Of a stretch of DNA of 64,000 nt, positions 32,141-43,455 are shown one piece after another. Source of the DNA: Crotalaria pallida (taxonomy: Eukaryota; Streptophyta; Magnoliopsida; Fabales; Fabaceae); contig CM075650.1 of assembly GCA_037953625.1 (NCBI GenBank), positions 1,056,501-1,120,500 of the forward strand, given 5' to 3'. The stretch's first letter is position 1; every line of letters begins with the position of its first letter. A program made the position numbers and the translations under genes. The notes under the pieces were generated by a model. The model did not search any database, was not told the DNA's origin, and saw only the letters and a program-made list of their open reading frames with translations.

Positions 32141-32930
32141 CACAACCTTAACAAAAAGAGGATAAAAATATGATAAAGAAGTAAAAGAAGAACCTTGAGA
32201 ATAAGAAACTGTATAAGAATTAGTGGTAGTTAAAGTGTGAATATTTGGATGACGTATGTGTATGTAATTGGTCAGAACAATTTGATGCTTAATTGATTGT
32301 TTAATGTGATTATATGCTATGTTTATTAGAATGTCATTCGCTAAGTTTCTAGTTATGCTTACCTCTTAACTATTTTTACACAGGTATAGAGACCGAGCAG
32401 ATTGACTTGGAGGTCGAGCAGGGGCACACTCCCTCACAGGGAGTGTGAGTGTCAGATATAGGATGGATGTCGAGTCCTGGGCCGTATTTTGAGTATTTAT
32501 GTTACGTTGCTTGTTTTGGGGATATGTATATGTGTATGTATGTATATATGTATTATGATGTATGTATTCAGCAGGGACGGCCCAGGACATACTTCTTGTG
32601 ATGGTGGGGTATTTTGAGGGATAGTCTCACTATCACACACACGATTAAATTCTGCTGATGGTCATTTTGGCGTGTGGTCCTAGATCATATCGAGTTGCAT
32701 GATATGGTTAGACTTGATGCATTATATTATGGTATGAAACTCTGGATGTTTAGAATTGTCTGAAAATATATTGTGCAGGTTAAACAGGTGAAAAAGTAAT
32801 TTTGGAAAGTCCATAAAACAGAGTAAACTTCGCCGAATTTTCCGGAGTATTTTTAAAAGTAATTAAGATTTAAAATGAAAATTTTCAAGTCAATAATTTT
32901 AAAATCGGGAAATTAATCTAGGGTGTTACA

Positions 32931-34342
32931 ATGGCAAAATGTATCAAGTATTGAAGCATGCACAAAGTAGTAATTCCAAGTGTATTAGGCCCTTTTCTCA
33001 ATTGTATTGTAAATTGTAATTTATCTTTAATGTTTGAGAGTGGGTAGAATTAGTTAATCTCTTCTAAGGGGTAAAATAATTTTATATGTTTATTAGGTTG
33101 AGATTAGCTTTGATTTTTACTTGAGAAGAAAAGAAAAACAAAAATGAAAAATGAATTTTTCAAATATTTGACAAAAAAGACTCGAGTAGTCTAAAAGACT
33201 CGAGTCCTCTACTCGAGTATTTTGAAAGACTCGAGTCTTTCACACATAGTCAGAAATTTAACAGTTGACTTTGTACGTGCAACGGATATTTTCCAGCCTG
33301 GCCCAAAAGACTCGAGTATTTCGGCCCGGTCAGCAAAAGTTAAAGCTGTTGGAAGAGCTCAAATCACACTAAGTGATTTGATGCTCCTCTCATCTTTTTC
33401 CTCTATAAATTGCACACTATTTGGCATGTACAAAATACAAAAAGCATACTTTAATCTTATTTTCTCAAGTGCTAATCACTCAAACTCAACTTAGCTCTCA
33501 TATTGTTATTTTATCTTAGGTTGAGTTTTGGTCTCAATTAGTATTGAGATGTGCTTAATTTGTGCAAATTCATTCTGAAATTTGCTTGTACAAATTCATA
33601 TTGCTTGTTGCCATTAAGCCTTGGAAGGAGTCCAAGCTAATCCAAGTGGGTCTTGGATTATTGAAGTCTTGGGAGTTCTCAAGCAAAAGACTAAGAAGGT
33701 TTGTTAGCTTGGTGAGGCTCATGAAAGGATTCAAGGAGCTTAAGAAGTGGTTCTTCATCACCAAAATCAAATTGGGGTAGAAAATCAAGAGTTTGGTACA
33801 CTCTTGGAGGGGTTAGGTTGTGTGAGGCATCTCAATTAATTCCTTGTAATTTTCCAACGATTTGATTAATGCACAATCTCTTAACTGATTAGGAGGACTG
33901 GATGTAGCTCATTTAGGAGTCAACCAGGATAAAATTTGGTTGTGTTGTGTTCTCTTGCTTTCTCTTTATATTGCAACCAAAACTAAAATTTTCATTAGAA
34001 AAGGTTTAATTGATTTGGGTAGTAATTAAGTTGTATTTAAGTGTTTAATCATTGTTCTTAATTCCTGCTTTTTCCGCTAATTTCTGCCTGGTTTTATTAT
34101 TGTGATTAAGGTTTCACAAACTAAATTTTCAGATCTGTTATTTTTGCCTATTTGCACGAAATACTCGAGTCGTTCTTGTGAGACTCGAGTCGTTCTTCCC
34201 AGAGTACTCGAGTAGTTCGTGATTTTTCCAGAAAATTCAGTCTTGTTCATTCTTTTTCCATCCGAATTATTTGGTATTGTTGCTTCAATTTACTATTCAC
34301 CCCTCTCTAGTAATTGCTAAGCCCACTTGTTGGTTTCCAACA
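32931..34342 (+). repeat. C1 5' LTR remnant
   Basis: Ends in TTTCCAACA just before the primer-binding site. ACTCGAGT-type sites cluster at 33181-33320 and 34160-34215. A TATA-like CTATAAATTGC lies at 33402-33412, so transcription could start near 33435. The true LTR start is not identified. Confidence 0.7.
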
Positions 34343-34344
34343 AG

Positions 34345-34356
34345 TGGTATCAGAGC
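34345..34356 (+). promoter_or_regulatory. Primer-binding site of C1
   Basis: TGGTATCAGAGC, initiator methionine tRNA type, 2 nt after the LTR end. Confidence 0.85.
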
Positions 34357-34411
34357 TCGGTCGAAAGATCGAGTGTAAAAACTTTTTCGAAAAGGATCCT
34401 TTGGAAACTAA

Positions 34412-36237
34412 ATGGGCTCTAGCAATAACTTTGGTGGAGAAGGAGCTTCAATAAATCGTTCTCCATTATTCAATGGTGAAGGATATGTTTATTGGAAAAC
34501 ACGCATGAAAGTCTTTATTGAAGCAATTGATATAGATATTTGGGATGCAATTGAAAATGGTCCTTTCATTCCCAAAAAGAAAATTAATGAAGAAATTGTT
34601 GAAATTCCAAGGAGTAGTTGGAACGATGATGAAAAGAAGAAAGTTTCATTTGATTTAAAAGCCAAAAAATCATCTTTTCGCCTTTATCCCATGATGAATT
34701 TTATAGAGTTTCCCAATGTAAATCGGCAAAAGAAATGTGGGATACTTTGCAAGTCATACATGAGGGAACAAGTGAAGTAAGAGATGCAAGACTAAATTCT
34801 TTAACTCATTAATACGAATTATTTCACATGTTGCCAAATGAAACCATTAGTGACTTGCAAAAACGATTCTCACACATAGTTAATCATTTGATCTCTTTGG
34901 GAAAAGTGTTTCGTAATGGTGAAACTACTAACAAAATTTTAAGATATCTTGATAGGAGTTGGCAACCCAAGGTAACCGCCATCATGGAATCAAAGGATAT
35001 AAAGAGCATGGACATAGCCACTTTGTTTGGCAAACTCCAAGAGCATGAGATGGAACTTACAAGACTTGGCATGCATGAGGAATCGTACAGGAAGAAAAAG
35101 AGCATAGCACTCAAGGCTTTAACCAAAGTTACAAAAGAAGTTGAAGGATGCTCTACAAGTGAAGATTCCAATGGTGAACCCAATCAAGAAGAATTTGGGA
35201 TGTTTGTAAAAAGATTCAACAAATTCTTCAAAGGGAAGAAAGGTGGTTTCCCATCCAAAGTCAAGAGATCCAAAGACTCCAAACGAAGAAATAAAAGTAC
35301 TAATGATGGAGTCAAATGTCATGAATGTGGTGGCATTGGTCACGTTAAAATGGAATGTGCCACATTCTTAAAAAGGAATGACAAGAAGAATCAAGAAGCC
35401 AAGGGCAAGAGAGCCTTCATTGTTTGGGACGCACCGGAGAAGGATAATGAATCCTCTTCAAGTAGTTCAGATGATAAAGAAGCTAACTTATTATGTCTCA
35501 TGGCTAAGAACAAAGATAAGGCCTCATCAAGTGTTAGAATGGAGGATACTAAAAGTGATGATGAGGTAATTTCAAACTCTTCTTGTTCTTGTTCTTGTTC
35601 TTGTTCTTGTTCTTGTTCTTGTTCTTGTTCTTGTTCTTGTTCTTTAAACTCCATTTCTTTTGATGATTTGCAAGAAGCCTATAATGAAATGCTAATACAA
35701 TTTAGGAGGCTTGCTAAAGTTAATAAGGAAAAAGGGAAGAAAATTTAGGAGTATCAACAACAAGTTGTTGAAATGGAAAATTATCTAAATGAGTTGAAAC
35801 TCCAAAAGGAATCTCTTGAACTTATTAATTCTAGTGATAAATGCAATTGTGAAAATCATGAAGAGATAAATTGTGAGAAATGTGTTGATTTTGAAAAGGA
35901 AGTAGAAGATTTGAAACATAAACTCAACACTTTTTCCAATAGTGATACTAATCTAAATCGGTTACTTTCTCAAAGAAATAATTCAAACAAAACCGGTTTA
36001 GGATATGTTCATAAAGAGAACAAAAAGTATAAGGTGGTTAGCTCATTTTCTAAAAAGAATTCATCAAAGAAACCAACTTGTACTTATTGTGGAAAATATG
36101 GACATATTAACATTGAGTGCCACATCAAGAAGGTTGAAAAGAAAAAGGGCACTTATATGTGGATTAAGAAGGGAGAAGTTCCCAATGCTAACCCAAAGGG
36201 ACCCAAGATAATTTGGGTACCCAAATTGAGCAAGTGA
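34412..36237 (+). pseudogene. C1 gag, decayed
   Basis: Starts MGSSNNFGGEGASINRS like the C2 gag. A frameshift lies in the A run near 34665. An in-frame stop (TAA) lies near 34811, and a TAG lies at 35746-35748. From 34828 on the frame is constant to 36237. Two zinc knuckles are visible, CHECGGIGHVKMEC (near 35320) and CTYCGKYGHINIEC (near 36080). Between them lies a run of alternating Ser-Cys (35581-35643) encoded by a TTCTTG microsatellite, which is absent from the C2 gag. The product would have been the particle protein. It ends WVPKLSK plus TGA, as in C2. Confidence 0.88.
35581..35643. repeat. TTCTTG hexanucleotide microsatellite
   Basis: About ten and a half copies of TTCTTG, in frame inside the gag and encoding alternating serine and cysteine. 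Confidence 0.95.
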
Positions 36238-36271
36238 TCTTGGTTTGTAGGTATGTCTTCGAACAAGGAAA

Positions 36272-38058
36272 GAATTGTGGTATCTAGATAGTAGATGTTC
36301 AAGGCACAAGACGGGAGATAAGCGGCATTTCATAGGGCTTACTCCAAAAGAGAAGGGTTATGTCACTTATGGAGACAACAACAAAGACAAAATTCTTGGT
36401 ATAGGTAAAATTGGTAATTCTTCCAACTTGATTATTGATAACGTATTATATGTTCAAGGATTAGAACATAATCTTTTGAGCATCAGTCAATTATGCGATA
36501 TTGGTAATCATGTTTTATTTACCTCTACTCATTGTCTCATTAAAAGTGACAAAGATGAATCGATCAAATTTGTTGGAAAAAGGTCAAATAATACTTACTT
36601 GATTGATTTAAACAAAGTCACTTCTTTGGTCTCTACTTGTCTAGTGAACAAAGGAAATGACACTTGGTTATGGCATCGTAGGACCGCTCACATTAATGTA
36701 AATCAATTAAAGAAAGTGCAATCTAAAGACTTAGTAGTTGGTTTACCAAAGCTTGATTTCACAATTGAAAATGTTTGCACACCTTGTAAAAAGTGCAATC
36801 AAACAAAAAACTCCTTTGGATCAAAAACGGTGTTGTCCACAGCAAGGCCATTAGAAATGCTTCATATGGACTTGTTTGGACCTTCTTAAGTAAAAAGCTT
36901 TGGTGGCAACTATTATGCCTTAGTAATTGTGGATGACTTTTCTAGATTTACATGGACTTTATTTTTAACAACAAAAAGTGAGACCTACAAATCTTTTAAA
37001 CATCATGTCAAACTTGTCCAAAACCAAGTGAGCCAAAAAGTAATTATTATTCGAACCGACCATGGTGGTGAATTTGAAAACCACAAATTTGATAAATTTT
37101 GTGCTAAAAATGGCATTGAGCACCAATACTCCGCACCAAGAACTCCGGAACAAAATGGATTGGTAGAGCGGAAAAATAGGGTGCTAGAGGAACTTGCTAG
37201 AACCATGCTTAATGATTCTCAAGTACCTCAATATTTTTGGGCCGATGCCGTTAATACGGCTTGTTATGTTTTAAATCGAATTTTAATTAGGCCCACTTTG
37301 AATAAAACCCCCTATGAACTTTACAAAGGAAGAAAGCCAAATGTTTCACATTTTCATGTCTTCAAATGCAAAGTTTTTGTTTTAAACAATGGAAAAGAAA
37401 ATCTTGGAAAATTTGATTCCAAATCCGATGAAGGCATATTTTTAGGCTACTCTTCTCATAGTAAAGCTTATAGAATTTTCAAAAAAAGAACTTTAACAAT
37501 TGAAGAATTTATTCATGTTGTTTTTAATGAGTCTTCGAAAGAAGATAGTGTTTTATGTGATGCTAGTGAAGATGGCATTGAATTTTCAAATGAAGAAAAA
37601 GAGAGAGAGAGAGAAATCAAAAGTTGATGAAGGAGACGTTAGAGAAGAACTTCCTCCGGCTTGGAAATCGGTAAAAGCTCATCCTATTGACAATGTCATA
37701 GGAGATATGTCAAAGGGAGTTTTAACTCGTAGGTCTATTCAAAACATTTGTAACTTTGTTTCATTTGTTTCTCAAATCGAACCCGATTCAATTAAAAAGG
37801 CGATTGAGGATGAACATTGGGTTCTTGCAATGCAAGAAGAATTAAACCAATTCACTCGAAATGATGTTTGCGATTTAGTCCCAAGACCCAATGATCATAC
37901 CATAATCGACACAAAATGGATTTTTAGAAATAAACTTGATGAATCCGGTTTGATTATAAGAAACAAAGCGAGACTAGTGGCTCAAGGGTACAACCAAGAA
38001 GAAGACATTGATTATGATGAAACTTTTGCTCCGGTTGCACGCCTTGAGGCAATCTGAA
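36272..38058 (+). pseudogene. C1 pol: protease, integrase, start of reverse transcriptase
   Basis: Begins WYLDSRCSRHKTG, where the protease active site D-S-G is D-S-R, so the protease is inactive. The GAG-pre-integrase zinc motif (HRRTAHIN ... CTPCKKC) and the integrase core follow, with D (VDDFSRFTW), D (RTDHGGEFEN) and E (GLVERKNRVLEE). A stop lies at 36887-36889 in the same frame. The frame changes near a GA microsatellite (37603-37615). The rest covers the start of reverse transcriptase (MQEELNQF, TKWIFRNKLDE, YDETFAPVARLEAI). The YxDD region and RNase H are absent, cut at 38068. Confidence 0.88.
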
Positions 38059-38067
38059 TTCTACTTG

Positions 38068-38311
38068 TAACAACCCGATTTTCGTAAACCAAAATGATCA
38101 ACCTTTACTCATTAAAGTTGCAAAAATGAGGCCAATTTTTTTTTTTATAAAACATTGTTGAAGTGTTCGAAAACATTATTGAAAAAGTATTGAGGTTCTT
38201 CAATCCTCTTGTTGAAAACTGAGTTGTTACTAAAACCAAAACTTATCCACTTGGGTTTACAAAAACATGCTTCGGGAAAATGGTTTAGTTCCAATTCGAA
38301 ATAGTTCTTTA
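38068..38311 (+). mobile_element. LTR fragment 'I'
   Basis: Begins TGTAACAACCCGATTTTCG directly inside the C1 reverse transcriptase frame and runs to the start of element B. The TGTAACAACCC start fits the gypsy LTR group of this window. The rest should lie beyond B, outside the window. No gene. Confidence 0.5.
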
Positions 38312-41300
38312 TGTAACACCCCAAAATTTTAATCCTGGATTAATAGAATGTTAATTATAAAAGTCTATTATAATTAATTATTTCTATTTTAATTATTTGG
38401 TTAAAACGTGTGTTTATATTGTTGGAATTTAGTTGGTAAGTCTATTTATGCATAAAAATAAATATTTTGCGTATTAGTCCCTGAGTTGGGACCTAGAAGC
38501 AATTATAGGAAAGATTTTGGAGGGAAAGTAAAAAAAATTATTATTTTTCAAAAACTGGGCAAAATACTCGAGTATTATTCTGAATACTCGAGTAATCTGG
38601 TCAGAGTTGCACGAGTTAGTGCGTTTTGGTGAGTCACCACCAACGATTCTCCACCGTTGACACGAAATCACCCCGGGCAACACGTCTCCACCTTCGTGGC
38701 GTTGTGCATGAGCTTCAGGGATGGCTATTTAAGCCATGGTTGACGGATTAACCAACCCATTTGCTCAAATGGTGAAGAAATTGCATGTGTTAGAGTTCTG
38801 AAGTTTGATCGTTCGATTCTCCCTCTCTGTGTTGAGTTGAGCTACAAACTATACACCAATACAAAGTTCACATCTCGAGCTTTGTATAGACACCAAATTT
38901 GTGAGCTAAGAGTGAGTGTGGTGGGAGAATCAAGGCTTGGAAGTGGAAGCTGTTTCTGTCAAACCTTTGTCTGGAGCTCACTTCGAATTTGATTTTTGGT
39001 AAGCTCCTGAGTCCTTTGAGTCTCAATTCGATTTCTCTAGTCAGTATGTGTTGCATAGAGTCTAGATAAACTAATTTCCCCAATTGTTATCTATGTCTTC
39101 CATGTAAACCAATTCAATCTTGGTGCTGCACTCAAAACTGTCTTGCATGTGGTGCTCAAAGCTGTCTTTGGTGTTGGAGAGCTTTCTATTGGGAATTTTC
39201 TGTTAGTGCACGTCTGAGAGGTAAGGGGAAGTTGTTTTATGCACTAGATAGAGTATGAATTTCATCATTTTCATTAGAGAGCCACCAAGAGGCTCTAAGG
39301 GCTTAGATTGAATAGGAACTTTGGTTTGGAGACCAAGTTATGCTCTATGGTTGTTTGGAGCAAGTTTCTCATGATGCATGCAAGCTGTAATGAACACTAA
39401 TTCATGAATTTGATGCTTATTTTGCAATTTGAGGTGTTAAGTTGTGAAATTGTACATTTTATGCATTAATGATTGATTCTCTGTCAAATCTGTAATTTGA
39501 TATGAAATGAGTGTTGTAACATGTTCATTATATGGTATATGAACACTGTTGATTCTTGGATTGGACTAGAAATGAGTAGAACTGAAAATGGTGTGTTAAA
39601 ATTAAGATTTCAGTCTGTTCTGCTGAGAAACACTCGAGTATTGGACAGGGTACTCGAGTAAAATGTTTGTAAAACAATGTAATTTGAGCAAGAACACTCG
39701 AGTATTGTGTCTAGTACTCGAGTATCGAGTTATACCTGGGGATATGTTAAGGCAAACCACTCGAGTAATGCAGGGGTGACTCGAGTATTCTGGAAATCAT
39801 GAAGAACACTCGAGTACCAATGAACTAATCGAGTATTTTAATGAGTTTGAAACCCAAATACCCAGAAAGTCATGAACACTCGAGTAATCTGGAAAAAGTT
39901 GAAGAACACTCGAGTATGTTGAATTATACTCGAGTAATTTACCTAAAACCTGAGAAACACTATTTTCAATTCTGACTTAATTGGTTAAGATTTAATAACC
40001 ATAATCCAAGGGATCTGGACTTAAAGGAAGATTGATTAATATAAGTATACCGTTTGGATGACGGTCCGTTTGGATGACGGAATATGCCTAGGTGGCGTGT
40101 GATATATTAATCAATTTCCTTTAAGCTTAAAAATGATGCATTCATTCTGGAGTTCGGATGGTAGGTCGTATGTCATGTTTTTGGTAAACATGAGGAGGGC
40201 CTCTGGGAGTGCCAATACGCTTTCTTGATGACACGTTGATTACGTGGTCGGCTTTGTGGATGCCGATATGGTTATACCATTTGGATGATGGGCCGTTTGG
40301 ATGACGGTACGTTGCTCGGGTGGCACGTTATAACATTGCTCGGCTGGCATTGATTCCAAGCTTGTCGTGTACATTCTTGGTGAATGTACGAATGTTGTAT
40401 ACCTAGGAATACAACGCACTGGTGAGTGCTGGGTTGTCAGGGATGGACGTCAAAGGGAGACATAGAATGATGGAGATAGGCTTGAGAGCTAGATTCATGC
40501 ATCATGCCACTCATTTAAATTAAGTGTGATAAATGAAACAAGTATGAGCATCCTAATTGCATTCAATAACTGCTAAGTGCTAAATGTGATTGTTGTTCAC
40601 TATTGCATATTTACATATTCATATTGTACAAATCTATACTCTGTTGATTATGTGTATAGAATTGCTTACCCCTATGCCCTTGTAGGTGATGCCACGTTAC
40701 ATCGCTTGCATCGAGATCTAGCCACTTCTTAGTGGCATATGGATCTACGAGGATCATCGAGCGGTATTCGAGGGAGAGGTAGAGGTTACCTTCTACCATC
40801 CCAACCTGATAGTCCGGTTTCATCCTCGTAGACTTCGAATCCCCATTATGTACACTATGCACGTACCCCTCTTTTACACATACCATGAACCATCTCCCAA
40901 ACGACCAGCTCGCTCTTATCACAGTTTTCGTTTCAGACCTACCCGCTCACACCCTGTTTCTTCTAGAGTCGTCCGCGAGGAGACTCCCCCTTCTGATCCG
41001 AGGAGCCCAATTAGGGTCACACCATCTCCTGACCCAGTACCCAGTGGTAGGGTACACTCTCCATCGGATGAGATCGAGGAGGATCCAGTGGAGGACGAGA
41101 GCGGAGGCGAGCTTGTCGTGCATTCTAATGGGAGTGATTGGAGGGATGATGATCCCTAGGTTTGTGCATATGGTATATGATGAGGATCAGAGGATCCGGT
41201 GTGGGGATGTTGTGGAGGAGATACTGCTGCTGCTGCTGTTGATGATGATGATGCTGTTACCTTTTGCTGTTTGGAGATTGCTACTACTCTCACTACTACT

Positions 41301-41853
41301 ACTGATGCTGCCAGATCTATGTGACCACCATTAGAGTCTATATTTTGAGATGTATATATATTGTAGATATACTTTGAGTACTCTAGGGTTATGGTCTTAT
41401 TTTTGACATAGATCTTATGGACTTGTATATGGACCTTGGAGGCTTATGATGGGACTATGTATATCTTGACTCTTTTCAGTTATATATATATAAGACCTAT
41501 GTTTATATTTCTATTAGCTACATAGTCTCATAATTTCCGCTACTCTGATAAAGGTTATATGAAAGAACTTGTTTATGTTATTTGAAAATAGTATTAATTT
41601 CGTGAAAGAAATATATGGATAAGCATCATCTACTTTTACTAACTCAACACGTTTTGAAGGCACCGATGCTATCTGTATTTAAGAAAATTATACCTGATAT
41701 ATTCTCCAAGAGTTCAATGTTTTGGTTTGTGCACCCGCTTTAAAAGAAAAATTTTTATTCACATAATTTCTATTCAATAACAAGTCCATACACATTTTTC
41801 TAGTAAAACGTAATTATGTTAATATTTACTTGTACTGGGAAAAGGGTGTCACA
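38312..41853 (+). repeat. B 5' LTR (3542 bp)
   Basis: Starts TGTAACACCCC and ends GGGTGTCACA. In order it holds two ACTCGAGT sites (38570-38595), a leader with GTAAG at 39000 and a donor GTAAG at 39221. It continues with ten perfect ACTCGAGT sites (39630-39940), tandem hairpins (40045-40415), an acceptor at 40685, the LTR-borne ORF (40689-41159) and a simple CTG/ATG-rich stretch (41220-41320). Confidence 0.9.
40689..41159 (+). pseudogene. LTR-borne ORF of unknown function, family B (one stop)
   Basis: The ATG lies 4 nt after a putative acceptor (CCCTTGTAG, ending 40685). There are 156 codons with a single in-frame TAG at codon 11. Residues 1-63 are the counterpart of the J ORF (EDHRAVFEGEVEVTF, HPN, RIPIMYTMHVP). 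The C-terminal part is proline-, serine- and arginine-rich (RPTRSHPVSSR, TPSPDPVPSGR) and then acidic (DEIEEDPVEDESGG), so basic then acidic and probably disordered. No known domain is recognised. The copy in the 3' LTR is missing because K2 interrupts it. Nucleotide differences from J fall often in third positions, which favours past protein-level selection. Confidence 0.5.
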
Positions 41854-41858
41854 CTGAG

Positions 41859-41870
41859 TGGTATCAGAGC
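41859..41870 (+). promoter_or_regulatory. Primer-binding site of B
   Basis: TGGTATCAGAGC, initiator methionine tRNA type, a few bases after the LTR end. Confidence 0.85.
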
Positions 41871-42143
41871 AAAAGTCAGATCCTGTAGTAGTGGAAGTAG
41901 TTTCAGAAAGGTAGCCATCAACATCAAGCAGGTATCTCCAGGGTATGTTCATTACTTTGAATGCTAGTATCTTGCTTGTTGAGCTTTAGATACATTTGAC
42001 TTGTTTGTATCTTGTCTCTTTTGAGCACAAGACACAATTAATTGTGGATTTAAAGGCATAAGCTATAGTCTTAGTATAGGTGGTGTGAGGAATGTTTTCT
42101 TAGTTCAACATATGTGACCATGAGCATATAGCGCAGGTCTATT

Positions 42144-43455
42144 ATGGCAACTAGAAACCAAAATCACACCAATGCAATGTTAGATAGAATTACCGCGGTG
42201 CTGGAGGCTATGCAGCGACAATCTCAGCAACCATCCCAACCGGTTAACCCGCCTCATCAGTGTAATGTGGGTAACACCGAGGCGAAGAGTTTGGCTGATT
42301 TCAGGAGTTGTAATCCGCCTAAGTTTGAAGGAGGATTTAAACCTGAGGAGGCTAATAAGTGGATTCATACCATGGATAAAATCTTTAGAACGTTGGGTTG
42401 TACGGAAGCTCAGAAGGTGGCGTATGCAGTCTACATGCTGGAAGATGAGGCTGAGAACTGGTGGAACCATATGGTCCAACTCCTGCATTGTGAAGGAAGG
42501 GACGTTAATTGGGATGTATTTTTGGAGAAGTTCCTCAATAAATACTTCCCTGAGGATCTGAGGAGAAAGAAGGAAGTGGAGTTCTTGTAGCTGAAGCAAG
42601 GAGACATGAGTGTGGGTGAGTACGCAGCCAAGTTCGAGGAATTGATGAAGTACTCTCCATATTATCAGAACAATCCGGATGAAAGGAGCAAGTGTATCAA
42701 GTTTGAAGGAGGATTAAGGCCCAAATTGAAGTCTATTTTCAGTTATCAAAGGATCCAAAGTTTTCCTACATTGGTGGACATGTGTAGGATGTACGAGGAT
42801 GACAAGAAGGCAGAAAAATTGCAAGCATCAGAGGGAAAAGATAGTCAGAATTATGGACCTCAGAGGCACAAAGGTTCCAATAATCGAGGCAAGGGTCCGT
42901 ATGATCGCCGAGGGAAAGACAAAGGAAAAGTTGGAAGTAGTGATGGAGGTAATTTCCGAAGCGAGGCTCCCTTCTGCGACAATTTCAAGCGTCGTCATCA
43001 TGGCCGTTTTTGTTGGGGAACAAACAACTGCTTCAATTGTGGGAATCCGGGACACTTTGCGAAGGATTGCAAGGAACCGGCCAAAACCAATTCAAGAGGG
43101 ACAGCTGACAAGCCCGTGATGCAAGGAAGGGTTTTCACGCTTAGTGGTGTGGAGGAAAGCCAATCCTCTGATCTTGTGCAAGGTAATTACTTGCTAAACG
43201 GTCAGCTTTGTCACGTGTTATCTGATTTCGGTGCTACACATTCACTCGCTTCTTATGAATGTGTGAATCGTTTGACTTTGCCTATATTTTAACTGATCTA
43301 GGTTTTTTTATCATAAAGACTCCTACGGGCATTCCTGTAGTTGTTTCTAAGGCAAGTCTTAACGACTGTATAGAAGTGTCAGGACGAGTCTTTAGAATAG
43401 ATTTGATTTGTCTACCTTTATCGCATTGGGATGCGATCTTGGGAATCGACTGATT
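42144..43455 (+). pseudogene. B gag and protease remnant
   Basis: The gypsy gag domain is clear: FRSCNPPKFEGGFKPEEANKW, AVYMLEDEAENWW, FLNKYFPEDLRRKKEVEF and MSVGEYAAKFEELMKYSPYY. A zinc knuckle CFNCGNPGHFAKDC follows near 43035. A TAG stop at 42588-42590 is in frame. The protease region (LCHVLSDFGATHSL) has Phe instead of Ser in the D-S/T-G catalytic triad, and a frameshift near 43275 precedes IDLICLPLSHWDAILGID and another stop. Related to the gag of A (same clade), at moderate identity. Inactive. Confidence 0.88.

Larger units (their letters stand above)
15702..32930 (+). mobile_element. Gypsy chromovirus 'F', deleted, hosting E, D and C2
   Basis: The two TGTAACACCCCAAAATTTTA termini at 15702 and 24241 and the GGGTGTTACA terminus at 32921-32930 define the element. 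The 5' LTR retains only about 235 bp (15702 to about 15936) before integrase sequence follows directly, so the rest of that LTR, gag, protease and reverse transcriptase are missing. The flanks do not show a matching 5-bp duplication (TGGTG before, ATGGC after). This suggests recombination between two related insertions. Without its guests it is about 3.9 kb. A polypurine tract precedes the 3' LTR. Confidence 0.75.
24241..32930 (+). repeat. F 3' LTR (~2.8 kb without C2)
   Basis: Starts TGTAACACCCCAAAATTTTA and ends GGGTGTTACA. Features in order are ACTCGAGT sites (24484-24530, two perfect and one partial), a leader with GTAAG at 24905, the C2 insertion at 25031, a second donor GTAAG at 31031, a tandem duplication (31800-32140) and an acceptor at 32383. 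The acceptor is followed by the short exon-like block 32384-32448, which ends in a 9-bp hairpin (32425-32447). No gene beyond that block. Confidence 0.82.
32931..38067 (+). mobile_element. Copia (Sirevirus-like) element 'C1', truncated at both ends
   Basis: An LTR remnant (32931-34342), a primer-binding site, gag and pol up to the start of reverse transcriptase are present. Its left end is replaced by element F and its right end is cut by LTR I at 38068. Several stops and frameshifts make it non-functional, and the decay is heavier than in C2. Its gag is homologous to C2's, so C1-type elements are a plausible source of enzymes for C2. Confidence 0.85.

Noticed and set aside
34665..34780. Programmed ribosomal frameshift in the copia gag
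   Set aside because: C1 and C2 shift in opposite directions at the run, and no canonical slippery heptamer in phase was found.
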